Assembly: GCA_016875405.1 (NCBI GenBank)
Contig: VGRJ01000017.1
Location: forward strand, 1-64,000
Reading direction: 5' to 3'
Source of the DNA: Deltaproteobacteria bacterium
GTDB taxonomy: Bacteria > Myxococcota_A > Polyangia > Polyangiales > Polyangiaceae
DNA length: 64,000 nucleotides
The notes under the pieces were generated by a model that saw only the letters and a program-made list of their open reading frames with translations, searched no databases and was not told the DNA's origin. Of the stretch, positions 16,406-23,896 are shown one piece after another. Positions within the stretch are counted from its first letter, which is position 1, and every line of letters begins with the position of its first letter. The translations under genes and the position numbers were made by a program.

Positions 16406-17334
16406 GGGCACCAGCGGTAGGCGTGCTCGGCGGCGGACCGTGGGGGCTCGCACTCGCGAAGGCTGCGGCGCGCGGCCCCTCGGAGACCTGGCTCCACTCG
16501 CGCCGCGCGCAGGATGACGTCGTCGCAGGCGTGCGCGTCACCCGGAGCCTCGCGGAGCTCGCTCGCTGCCGCTTGCTCCTCGTGGCGGTCCCCTCGACGC
16601 TGGCGCGCGACGTCGCACGCGAGCTCGGCGAGCACCTCGACGGGAGTCACCTCGTCGTTCACGGGATCCGCGGGCTCTCTGGAGCGGAGCTCTCGACGGT
16701 CTCGCGCATCTTCCGCGAAGAGACGCCCGCGCGGAGGCTCGGCGCGCTCGGTGGTCCTGTCCAAGCGGACGAGCTCGCCGAGGGACGCCCCTCCGCGATG
16801 GTCGTCGCCTCCGACTTCGGCGAGGTGACGAAGGCCGTGCGAGAGGCCCTCGAGGGCGAGCACCTCCAGGTCTACGCGAGCCGCGACCTTCGGGGCCTCG
16901 AGTGGGCCTCCGCGCTCGTCGGGTGCCTTTCGATTGGCGTAGGCTACGCGCAAGCTCGCGCCGACATCTCGCCCGGCCTTCTCGCGGCGCTACTCTCACG
17001 AGCTGCCGACGAGGCCGCCGCGATCGTGGTAGCGGCAGGCGCCGACGAGCACACCTTCTACGGACTCGGGGGCTACGGCGACCTGCTCGCGTCCATGGCG
17101 CTCGCCGATCGCCCCGAGGTGGTCCTTGGCCGAGAGCTCGCTCGGGGCGCGAGCCTCAACGACGCACGGGGTCGGGCTCGCCTGCGCGTCGAGGCCATCG
17201 ACCTCGTGCCGCGCATCGCAGCCTTCGCCCGCGAGCGCGGTGTCCGCGCCGACATCCTAGGAACGATTGCGGCGATGCTCGACGGTTCGGTCCCGCGCGC
17301 CGACGTGGTCTCGACGCTCTTCGCGCGCTCGTGA
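16402..17334 (+). CDS. gpsA: Glycerol-3-phosphate dehydrogenase-like protein with altered active site
   Basis: A 310-residue cytoplasmic protein with a GpsA-type layout. The Rossmann start VGVLGGGPWGLALA is followed by the NAD-fold strand LLLVAVPS, the HGIRGL turn and the C-terminal helical domain containing HTFYGLGGYGDLL. Normally GpsA reduces dihydroxyacetone phosphate to sn-glycerol-3-phosphate, which PlsB then acylates. Here the catalytic segment that reads ALKN in typical GpsA is ALVG (Val173-Gly174), and the SRN segment after the GLGD-like motif is DRP. The name is kept because of fold and context, but activity is doubtful. The last 40 bases plus 5 downstream are repeated at 18692-18736. 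Confidence 0.75.
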   Translation: MRAPAVGVLGGGPWGLALAKAAARGPSETWLHSRRAQDDVVAGVRVTRSLAELARCRLLLVAVPSTLARDVARELGEHLDGSHLVVHGIRGLSGAELSTVSRIFREETPARRLGALGGPVQADELAEGRPSAMVVASDFGEVTKAVREALEGEHLQVYASRDLRGLEWASALVGCLSIGVGYAQARADISPGLLAALLSRAADEAAAIVVAAGADEHTFYGLGGYGDLLASMALADRPEVVLGRELARGASLNDARGRARLRVEAIDLVPRIAAFARERGVRADILGTIAAMLDGSVPRADVVSTLFARS

Positions 17335-17339
17335 GCGCT
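17295..17339 (+). repeat. Direct repeat copy 1 (3' end of gpsA)
   Basis: A 45-bp sequence spanning the last codons and stop of gpsA. It matches 18692-18736 at 44 of 45 positions (T versus C at 17318). It contains the near-palindrome GCGCTC-GT-GAGCGC (17325-17338). The two copies bracket the frameshifted cytochrome-like lipoprotein gene. Confidence 0.9.
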
Positions 17340-17396
17340 GCGGCGCCCCGAGAGACGAGGCGTCGAACGAGCAGCCAGCAGCGCAGGCGGGCGCTC

Positions 17397-18641
17397 CTAG
17401 TCGTTCAGCGCCCCGGCACAGCTCCAGTTTACGAGCGTCTGCGTGTCCGAAGCCGATACGTCCGAGTTCTTGGGCATCTTCGAGCCGGCGCACAGGTCGT
17501 CGTTCGTGATCTTGTCAATGAGGTAGCTGTCACCTGGTGCCCCCGGTTTGTCGCGCAACCGTCCGTCGTTGCACTGGCCAACCTGAACATTGAAGATGTC
17601 TCGCGCAGGCTTGGCCCAACGCGAGGTCGAGTCCAGCCTTCGCGGCAGCCCCGACATGACAGCCGACCGTCCCGCACGCCGCGGAAAGGATCAGCTGAAC
17701 GGCCTTCGAGAAGCTGACGGTCGCGGTGCCACAAACGCACTTGCCGAGATGCAGCTCTCGCCGCCTTTGCAGGCGACGCCACAGCCGCCGCAGTTCACGG
17801 GGTCGCTCTTGAGGTCCTTCGCGCCGGGGCACACGCACTTCGAGCCGGTGCACGTCTCCTTGGCACCGCAGTGCATCGAATCGGACGTCGTGTCGACGCA
17901 GGAGCCGCCGCACTGCGTGAGCGCCCCACAGCCGGCGCCCGAGCAGGCGCTATCGAGGCCCACCTCGTTCGCTTGGCAGGCCTTTCCGCACTGCCCGCAG
18001 TTCTTCGGGTCAGCGGCCGTCAGCTTGCAAAACTCAGCGCAGTCGACTCCGCCGTTGTCGCACGCGCGCGCACCTGCCTTGCATGAGATCCCCGCCTTGC
18101 AAGCGTTGGCACACGCGCCGCAGTGGGCCGAGTTGCTCTGGACGTCGACGCAAGCGCTCGTGCCGCAAGTCTCGCAGCCGCCGGTGAGTGACGCGATCCA
18201 GTCACGAACGCAGCCGAGCTCCTGCTCAGAAAGCGCGGCACCGACGGGCATTCGGTCGCCGCACACCGGCTTCTCTTGCGCGCTCTTCTGGTAGAGCAGC
18301 GACTCCTCGGGCTTGCTGGGGGCGACGCGTAGGGCCTTGCAGCTCGCCGACGCGACATCGACGAGGCGGGACTCGAGGCCTGGAGTCGCAAGGTCGAGCT
18401 CGCCCGCCGCGTCGGTCGGGTTGTGGCAGCTCGTCATCGAACACGAGATCGCGAAGATCGCCTTCTCGATCGACGGAAGCTCCGGACTGCAAGCCGCCGC
18501 GCCCCCCGCTCCCGACGTCGCGTTCGTACCGCCGCTGCTCGCCGAGTTCCCGACCGTCACGGGCCCCGTGGCCGAATCCTCCGACGAGCACGCCGCTGCC
18601 GTTGACGACGCGAGGACGAGGGTCACGAGGAGTCTCTTCAT
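17397..18641 (-). pseudogene. Cytochrome-like Cys-rich lipoprotein, disrupted by two frameshifts
   Basis: The first 316 codons (18641 to 17691) encode a signal peptide with lipobox AAAC, a Gly/Ser/Thr linker, a haem-like CSMTSCH module followed by CGDRMPVGAALSEQELGCV, then repeated CGxC units. Near 17742 the frame breaks: one missing base turns CISGKCVCGTATVSF into CISASAFVAPR and a stop at 17691. The true continuation runs in a second frame (VSFSKAVQLILSAACGTVGCH), then returns to the first frame near 17610-17635 (DIFNVQVGQCNDGRL ... SKMPKNSDV) to the stop at 17397. The two shifts cancel, giving a reconstructed product of about 414 residues with two CX4CH modules. It is either decaying or carries two sequencing errors. 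Direct repeats flank it. Confidence 0.7.
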
Positions 18642-18691
18642 GAGTGAAGGTCACCTCATGGCCCCTCGAAGGTGCCCAGGAGTGCACAGGA

Positions 18692-18736
18692 GCGCGCCGA
18701 CGTGGTCTCGACGCCCTTCGCGCGCTCGTGAGCGCT
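18692..18736 (+). repeat. Direct repeat copy 2 (displaced copy of gpsA 3' end)
   Basis: It matches 17295-17339 at 44 of 45 positions, including the displaced coding end ADVVST-FARS and its stop. It lies between the start of the broken lipoprotein gene (18641) and the fabF stop (18747). The repeat-to-repeat distance is 1397 bp. Confidence 0.9.
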
Positions 18737-18746
18737 CCAGCGCGGC

Positions 18747-20045
18747 TCAGCGCATGGACGAGAACAGGAGCGCGCAGTTGTGGCCGCCGAAGCCCGCCGA
18801 GATCTTGAGCGCATGGCGCAGCGGACCGCGCCGCGGCGCGCCGCGCACGACGTCGACGTCGCCGAGCGCCGGATCGAGGTTGTCGACGTTGAGCGACGGA
18901 TGGATCGCCCCCTCGACTAGCGAGCGCACGACCGCGATCGACTCGACCGCGCCCGCGCCCCCGAGCAGGTGACCCAGGAGGGATTTCGTGGCCGAGAGCG
19001 GGACCTTCGCGAGGCGCTCGCCGAAGACGGCGCGGAGCGCGCGGATCTCGGCCACGTCGCCGGCAGGCGTCGACGTGGCGTGGGGGTTCACGTAGTCGAT
19101 CGAGTCCGGGGCGAGGCCAGCGCGTGCGAGGGCTTGCTCGACCGCGAGCCGAATCCCGAGGCCGTCTTCGTGAGGCCTCGTGAGGTGTTCGCCATCGCTG
19201 CTCATCCCGTACCCAGCGACCTCGGCGAGCACGGTCGCGCCGCGCGCCTCGGCGTGCTCCCGCGCCTCGAGGACGAGGACGCCCGCACCCTCACCCATGA
19301 CGAAGCCGCTTCGGTCGACGTCAAACGGACGACTCGAGCGCGTCGGATCGCCGTCCTTCGCGCGGGTCAGCGCACGCGCATTGCCGAAGCCCGCGAGGGT
19401 GTTGATGCGCGTGGCCGCTTCGGCGCCTCCGACGAGCATGACGTCCGCGAGCCCCGCCTCGATCATGAGCGCGCCGGTCGCGATCGAGTGGGTCCCGGTC
19501 GCACAGGCGCTCGCGAGGTTGTACGAGGGCCCCATCAGCCCGAAGCGCATCGACACGAGCGCCGTCCCGCTGTTCGGCATCACGCCAGGGATGAAGAACG
19601 GTGACACCGCGCGTGGACCTCGCTCGCGGCTTCGCTCGATCTGCTGCTCAAAGATGTCCACCGAACCCTGCCCCGTCGACATCAGGCACCCGACGCGCGC
19701 ACGCTCGACCGGAACACCGAGGCCCATGCGCGCCTCGCCGCCCGGGACGTCCGGCTTCATAAGCCCCCCCAGCCCTGCGTGGTCCATCGCCTCGACGGCC
19801 GCGGCCAAGCTGAGCTGCGTGACGCGGCCGTAGATCTCGGCCTCTTTCTTCGTCAGGTAGCGCTCGGCGTCGAAGTCGACGACGCTCGCAGAGACATCCG
19901 AGCGGAGCCCATCGATAGGAAACTCCCGGATGAAGCCGACGCCGCTCTCGCCTGCGAGCAGCCGACGCCAGAAGGTCGGGACGTCGTTGCCGAGCGGGGT
20001 GACCGCTCCGAGCCCGGTAATCGCGACCCTGCGCGCCACCGTCAC
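18747..20045 (-). CDS. fabF: Beta-ketoacyl-ACP synthase (FabF type)
   Basis: A 432-residue ketosynthase that condenses an acyl chain with malonyl-ACP. It has the full catalytic set: Cys181 in NLASACATGTHS, His322 in NPHATSTPAGD, and Lys354/His359 in ATKSLLGHLLGGAGAVE, with the closing GFGGHNCALLF. It is the last gene of a five-gene operon after the acyl-ACP desaturase, with its GTG start overlapping that gene's stop (GTGA). Because the operon also has an AMP ligase, its own ACP, a desaturase and a methyltransferase, this is likely a dedicated rather than housekeeping ketosynthase. No ketoreductase, dehydratase or thioesterase accompanies it. Confidence 0.92.
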   Translation of the reverse strand: MTVARRVAITGLGAVTPLGNDVPTFWRRLLAGESGVGFIREFPIDGLRSDVSASVVDFDAERYLTKKEAEIYGRVTQLSLAAAVEAMDHAGLGGLMKPDVPGGEARMGLGVPVERARVGCLMSTGQGSVDIFEQQIERSRERGPRAVSPFFIPGVMPNSGTALVSMRFGLMGPSYNLASACATGTHSIATGALMIEAGLADVMLVGGAEAATRINTLAGFGNARALTRAKDGDPTRSSRPFDVDRSGFVMGEGAGVLVLEAREHAEARGATVLAEVAGYGMSSDGEHLTRPHEDGLGIRLAVEQALARAGLAPDSIDYVNPHATSTPAGDVAEIRALRAVFGERLAKVPLSATKSLLGHLLGGAGAVESIAVVRSLVEGAIHPSLNVDNLDPALGDVDVVRGAPRRGPLRHALKISAGFGGHNCALLFSSMR

Positions 20046-20875
20046 TCCGCCGCGTTCTCGCGGGCGTCCTGACGCTCTTGGAGCGCGCGCCGCTGAGCGG
20101 CGAGCATCTCGTGACGGCTGATGTCGAGGTACTTGAGGACCGGCAGGTACACCTTGCGAATGAACAGGTCTCGGTCGACGCCGCCCTGGCCGCGCATCTG
20201 CAGGATCCGCTCGTCGTAGTCGGGGACGAGATCGACGCCGGGCATGCGGAACTCGGCGAAGACCTTCGCGAGATCGGCCAGCGTGCCTTCCCGGTCCTCG
20301 GCGAGCAGCACCTTCACCACCTGCTGGTAGAAGCGCGTGTGCGCGACCTCGTCACGGGCGATGAAGTCGTAGATCGTGTAGAGGCACTCGTCGCCCTCGC
20401 GCTTCGCGAAATCGCGGTGCTTCACGTAGATGACGAAGGTGGCCTGCTCCTGGACCACACCGTACAGCGTCATCTGGCGCGCGGTCTTGAAGGGCGCCTC
20501 CCACTGCTTCTCGGCGATGACGTTGTAGTGGTCGAACCACTGGTCCTTCGTGCGCTTGCCAGAGCGCGTCAGCCACTCGCCGAGCGCGAGGGAGTGCTTG
20601 CTCTCCTCGTAGCCCCAGTTGGCCTGCCACCAGGCTCGGCCGAACCACGGCCGCACGACGTTGATGCCGCTCGCGACGTAGTCGGGGAGGTACATCTCGA
20701 CCGAGGCGAACGTCTCGGCGCAGAGCGCGAGGTCATCCGAGCAGCTCGGGTTGACCTTGTCCCAGGGGATGTCGTTGAAGAGGCTCCAGCGGCGTTCTCT
20801 CTCCGCCGTCTCGAAGAACTCCATGTAGATGCGGTAGAGCTGCTCCTCGATTCGCGTGACAGGCCCCTGGGTCAT
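20042..20875 (-). CDS. Soluble diiron acyl-ACP desaturase
   Basis: A 277-residue ferritin-like enzyme that introduces a double bond into an ACP-bound acyl chain using O2. All six diiron ligands expected from the plant/mycobacterial acyl-ACP desaturase family can be placed: Glu60 (ETFASVEMYLPDYV), Glu91 and His94 (EESKH), Glu143 (VVQEQATF), and Glu176 and His179 (RDEVAH). It needs reduced ferredoxin in known members; no reductase is nearby. An AGAGG Shine-Dalgarno lies 5 nt before the ATG. The ACP gene is 17 bp upstream and fabF overlaps downstream, which makes the ACP the probable substrate carrier. Confidence 0.88.
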   Translation of the reverse strand: MTQGPVTRIEEQLYRIYMEFFETAERERRWSLFNDIPWDKVNPSCSDDLALCAETFASVEMYLPDYVASGINVVRPWFGRAWWQANWGYEESKHSLALGEWLTRSGKRTKDQWFDHYNVIAEKQWEAPFKTARQMTLYGVVQEQATFVIYVKHRDFAKREGDECLYTIYDFIARDEVAHTRFYQQVVKVLLAEDREGTLADLAKVFAEFRMPGVDLVPDYDERILQMRGQGGVDRDLFIRKVYLPVLKYLDISRHEMLAAQRRALQERQDARENAAE

Positions 20876-20892
20876 GGCGTACCTCTGTTCGT

Positions 20893-21135
20893 TCAGCCGA
20901 CGCGACGCTCGACCTTGCTACAGAGATCGCCGACCGTGACGATCTCGACAAGATCCTCGTCCGGGATCTGGATCGAGAACTCCGTCTCCATCTCGCCGAC
21001 GATCTGCATCATCGACAAGGAGTCGATGCCGAGGTCGGTGATGACGCTCTCGCGCGTGACGGTCTCGAAACTGCGGCGATCGACGCGCTCCGCGACGGAC
21101 TTGAACAGGGGAAGCAGGTCTTTGGTGTCGCTCAT
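20893..21135 (-). CDS. Acyl carrier protein
   Basis: An 80-residue acyl carrier protein. The phosphopantetheine attachment Ser39 is in DLGIDSLSMMQIV. Helix I (LLPLFKSVAERV) and helix III (DEDLVEIVTVGDLCSKVE) are typical, and the protein is acidic as expected. A good Shine-Dalgarno (AAGGA) precedes the ATG. It lies in the middle of the FAAL-methyltransferase-ACP-desaturase-ketosynthase operon and is likely the carrier on which the chain is modified, rather than the housekeeping AcpP. Confidence 0.93.
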   Translation of the reverse strand: MSDTKDLLPLFKSVAERVDRRSFETVTRESVITDLGIDSLSMMQIVGEMETEFSIQIPDEDLVEIVTVGDLCSKVERRVG

Positions 21136-21159
21136 GATGGGGGGTTCCTTCGGATGGGG

Positions 21160-22017
21160 TCAGCCGTCGAGGCGGCGAAGCTCGTACTGCGCGAGCGAGC
21201 TGTAGAACGCTTCGAAAGCGCGTACGCAAGTCGAGAGGTAACGGTCGTAGTCGTCGAACACCTGGTCGCCCCAGGTCTTACGGATGTTGGCCTCGTGGGC
21301 GCGCATTCGGCGAAGCCACTCGGCGGTGGTGCGCTGGTAGTCGCGGCGGCGCTGCTTGACCGTTATCACCTCCCAGTAGGGGTTCACCGCCTGAAGGATG
21401 TCCTCGAGGCGAGGGTTCAAGCCTCCCGGAAAGATCACGTGGGTGCAGAAGTAGATGTCTTCGAGGTCCTTCTTGTTGCGCGGGACTCGGTTGCGCAGGA
21501 TGGTCTGAAGGCCGAACCAGGCCCCGGGGTTCGTCATCTCCCAGCACTTCTTGAAGTACGCGCGGTAGATGTCAATCGCCTTGCCCTGGCGCGCCTCCGC
21601 CGGCGAGCAGAGGTGGTCCAGCATGCAGATCGAGATGAGGGCGTCGAACTTCTCCTCCGTCTCCCACTTCATGAAGTCCGACTCGACGCAGCGAACACCA
21701 GGGATCTTGCGGGCGTTCACCTCCGCGGCCTGGGCGGACGACAGCGTCACGCCGACGGCCTCCTTCACGCTGCGGGCGGAGGCGAGGTACTCGAGGCATG
21801 CGCCCCAACCACAGCCGATGTCGAGGACGCGCTTCTCGGGCGTCACCTTCGCGAAATCGCTGAGGATGGCGAGCTTGTTGAGCTGCGCAGCCTCGAGCGA
21901 CTGGTTCTCGGACTCGAAGACCGCGCAGGTGTAGTTCATCCGCTCGTCGAGCCAGAGCCGGAAGAACTCGTTCGAGACGTCGTAGCTGACCTGAACTTCG
22001 TCTTTGTTGGAGCCCAT
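21160..22017 (-). CDS. Cyclopropane-synthase-family methyltransferase with altered bicarbonate site
   Basis: A 285-residue SAM-dependent methyltransferase of the CFA/mycolic acid family: YTCAVFESENQSLEAAQLNKL, the SAM motif VLDIGCGWGACLEYLA (about 64-79), and the family-specific VIFPGGLNPRLEDI. E. coli Cfa uses Cys139, Glu239, His266 and Tyr317 around a bicarbonate ion. Here the Cys is kept (Cys31) and a Tyr is kept (RDYQRTTAEW), but the Glu is Asp134 (MLDHL in place of MFEHV) and the His is Gln171 (LQTI in place of LHTI). It should methylate a double bond, but the product may be a methyl-branched or methylene chain rather than a ring. It is flanked by FAAL and ACP genes. The ATG at 22017 has a GAGAAA-like site upstream. 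Confidence 0.85.
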   Translation of the reverse strand: MGSNKDEVQVSYDVSNEFFRLWLDERMNYTCAVFESENQSLEAAQLNKLAILSDFAKVTPEKRVLDIGCGWGACLEYLASARSVKEAVGVTLSSAQAAEVNARKIPGVRCVESDFMKWETEEKFDALISICMLDHLCSPAEARQGKAIDIYRAYFKKCWEMTNPGAWFGLQTILRNRVPRNKKDLEDIYFCTHVIFPGGLNPRLEDILQAVNPYWEVITVKQRRRDYQRTTAEWLRRMRAHEANIRKTWGDQVFDDYDRYLSTCVRAFEAFYSSLAQYELRRLDG

Positions 22018-22043
22018 GGATTTCTCGATCGTCGGCCGCTCGT

Positions 22044-23777
22044 TCAGACGGCCGCGGGGCTGGAGGCGCGCGCGGCGGGGACGGCGGTTTTGCGGGCAAC
22101 GAGCAGCTCGAGCTCTCCGGCTTCGAGGCGCGCGCGGGTGTCGCGGCGGCGCACCTTGCCGCTCGAGGTCTTGGGGAGGGTGTTGCGCTTGATGAACACC
22201 ACCTCGGCGACGGGGAGACCGAGCTCGGCACGGACGCGCTGCTTGACCTGGCTCGCGACCTCGCGCGGGTCGATCGACGCGGTCTGCGCTTCGGCCACGA
22301 TCACGCACTCTTCGCCCTCGGTGCCCGGGCGCGCGAACGCGACGCACTGATCGGGCCGAATTCCCTGGGTCTCGGAGACGACGCGCTCGATGTCCTGCGG
22401 GTAGTAGTTCTTTCCGTGCAGGATGATGAGGTCCTTCGCGCGGCCGCAGACGAAGAGCTCGCCGCCTACGAGGTAGCCGAGATCGCCCGTCCGAAGCCAG
22501 CCGTCGCGGAGCACCTCCGCGGTCTCTTCGGGCTGCTCGAAGTAGCCTTGCATGACGCTCGGTCCGCGCACCCAGACCTCACCGACCGCGCGATCGCCGA
22601 GGGTGCCGCCGTCCTCACCGCGAATCGCGAGCTCGAAGCCAGGGAAGGTCCGGCCGCACGAGACGAGCTCGAGGCCGTCGGCGCCTTCGGCGAGCGTGGC
22701 GGTGCCGCCGTGCATGGCCTTCGCGTCGAGCGTCTCGGTGCGCATCGGATCAGGCAGCGACGCGAAGGTGACGGCGAGCGTCGCCTCGGCGAGGCCGTAA
22801 CACGGCAGGAGAGCCTCGGGTCGCAGCCCCTTCGCAGAGAAGCGCTCGACGAAGCGGCGCAGGGTGGCAGGCTGGATTGGCTCCGCGCCGCACCCGACGG
22901 CCTTCAAGCACGAGAGATCCCAGTCTTTTGACTGCTCGTCGCTCACCGCGCGCGCCGCGAGCGCGAAGGCGAAGTTCGGCGCAAAGGTGATCGAGCCGCG
23001 GAATCGGTGGATCGCATCGAGCCAGATCGCCGGACGCCGGATGAAGTTCAAGGTCGGCAGGAACTTCACCTGCACCTGCGCGTACAACGGAGCCACGACG
23101 AAGCCGATGAGCCCCATGTCGTGGTAGAGCGGCAGCCAGCTGACCCCACGATCGCGCGAGGTGGCGCGGAGCCCATCGAACATGATGGCGTGCGCGTTCG
23201 TGCTGAGGTTCCGGTGGGTCACCATCACGCCCTTGGGCTTGCGGGTGCTGCCCGACGTGAACTGGAGGAACGCGAGGTCGTCGAGCGAGACGTCGCAGGG
23301 AGCGGTCGGACGCTCGGACAGCTCGCCCTCGAGCTCGTGGTCGAGGATGACGCGAACGTCGGCCTCTTCGCCTCCGCGGTTTGCCACCGCCTCGACCAGG
23401 TGGGTGCGAAGCATCGCCTCGAGGCCGGGCACGGTCACGAGCGCGCGGGCCCCCGAGGACGCGAGAATGTGGCGGACGGTCTCGCCGTACGCCTCCATCT
23501 TCGCGAGAGTCATCGGCGGGTACATCGGGACCGGAACGAGACCGGCGGTCAGCGCGCCCATGAACGCCAGCACGAAGGTGTCGGGCTCGGGGAGGATGAG
23601 CGCCACGCGATCACCCTTCCGCAGCCCGAGCTCGTGCAAACGGTGCGCGCGCTGGCAAGACCGGCGCCACAGATCTGGGAAGGAGATGGTGCGCTCGGAT
23701 CCGTCCATTCGGACGAACGTGTGTGCGTGGTCCGCGTAGACCGCGTTGTCGCGAAGGACCTCGACGAACGTGCGCAT
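22044..23777 (-). CDS. Fatty acyl-AMP ligase (FAAL)
   Basis: A 577-residue adenylate-forming enzyme that activates a free fatty acid as acyl-AMP and passes it to an ACP. The motifs are all present: FTSGSTRKPKGVMVTHRNL (about 190-208), WLPLYHDMGLIG, GCGAEPI, CYGLAEATLAVTF, GWLRTGDLGYL and the C-terminal LPKTSSGKVRR lysine motif. The PLYHDMG and GKNYYPQDIE segments are typical of FAALs rather than acyl-CoA ligases. It is the first gene of the operon that continues with the methyltransferase, ACP, desaturase and ketosynthase, with gaps of 17-26 bp or overlaps. Upstream is TATCGC, 9 nt before the ATG, a weak match to the -10 pattern. Confidence 0.92.
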   Translation of the reverse strand: MRTFVEVLRDNAVYADHAHTFVRMDGSERTISFPDLWRRSCQRAHRLHELGLRKGDRVALILPEPDTFVLAFMGALTAGLVPVPMYPPMTLAKMEAYGETVRHILASSGARALVTVPGLEAMLRTHLVEAVANRGGEEADVRVILDHELEGELSERPTAPCDVSLDDLAFLQFTSGSTRKPKGVMVTHRNLSTNAHAIMFDGLRATSRDRGVSWLPLYHDMGLIGFVVAPLYAQVQVKFLPTLNFIRRPAIWLDAIHRFRGSITFAPNFAFALAARAVSDEQSKDWDLSCLKAVGCGAEPIQPATLRRFVERFSAKGLRPEALLPCYGLAEATLAVTFASLPDPMRTETLDAKAMHGGTATLAEGADGLELVSCGRTFPGFELAIRGEDGGTLGDRAVGEVWVRGPSVMQGYFEQPEETAEVLRDGWLRTGDLGYLVGGELFVCGRAKDLIILHGKNYYPQDIERVVSETQGIRPDQCVAFARPGTEGEECVIVAEAQTASIDPREVASQVKQRVRAELGLPVAEVVFIKRNTLPKTSSGKVRRRDTRARLEAGELELLVARKTAVPAARASSPAAV

Positions 23778-23896
23778 GGTACGAAGGCGATAGGGGAAGC
23801 TGCGGCGGCGAGCGAACGCCTGAAGCCGCCGGACGTCCTAAGCGAAAATCGCGCCAGCGGGAAGGACCTCGTGTGCCCCAGCGAGGTCGACCCGGC

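Noticed and set aside
17335-18746. The repeat-flanked 1.4-kb segment as an insertion sequence
   Set aside because: It encodes no transposase and has no terminal inverted repeats; only the direct repeats support an insertion-like event.
22831-23860. Repeat-associated or mobile DNA in the FAAL region
   Set aside because: Only an 8-bp palindrome (GGACGTCC) was found upstream of the FAAL gene; it is too short to support a site.
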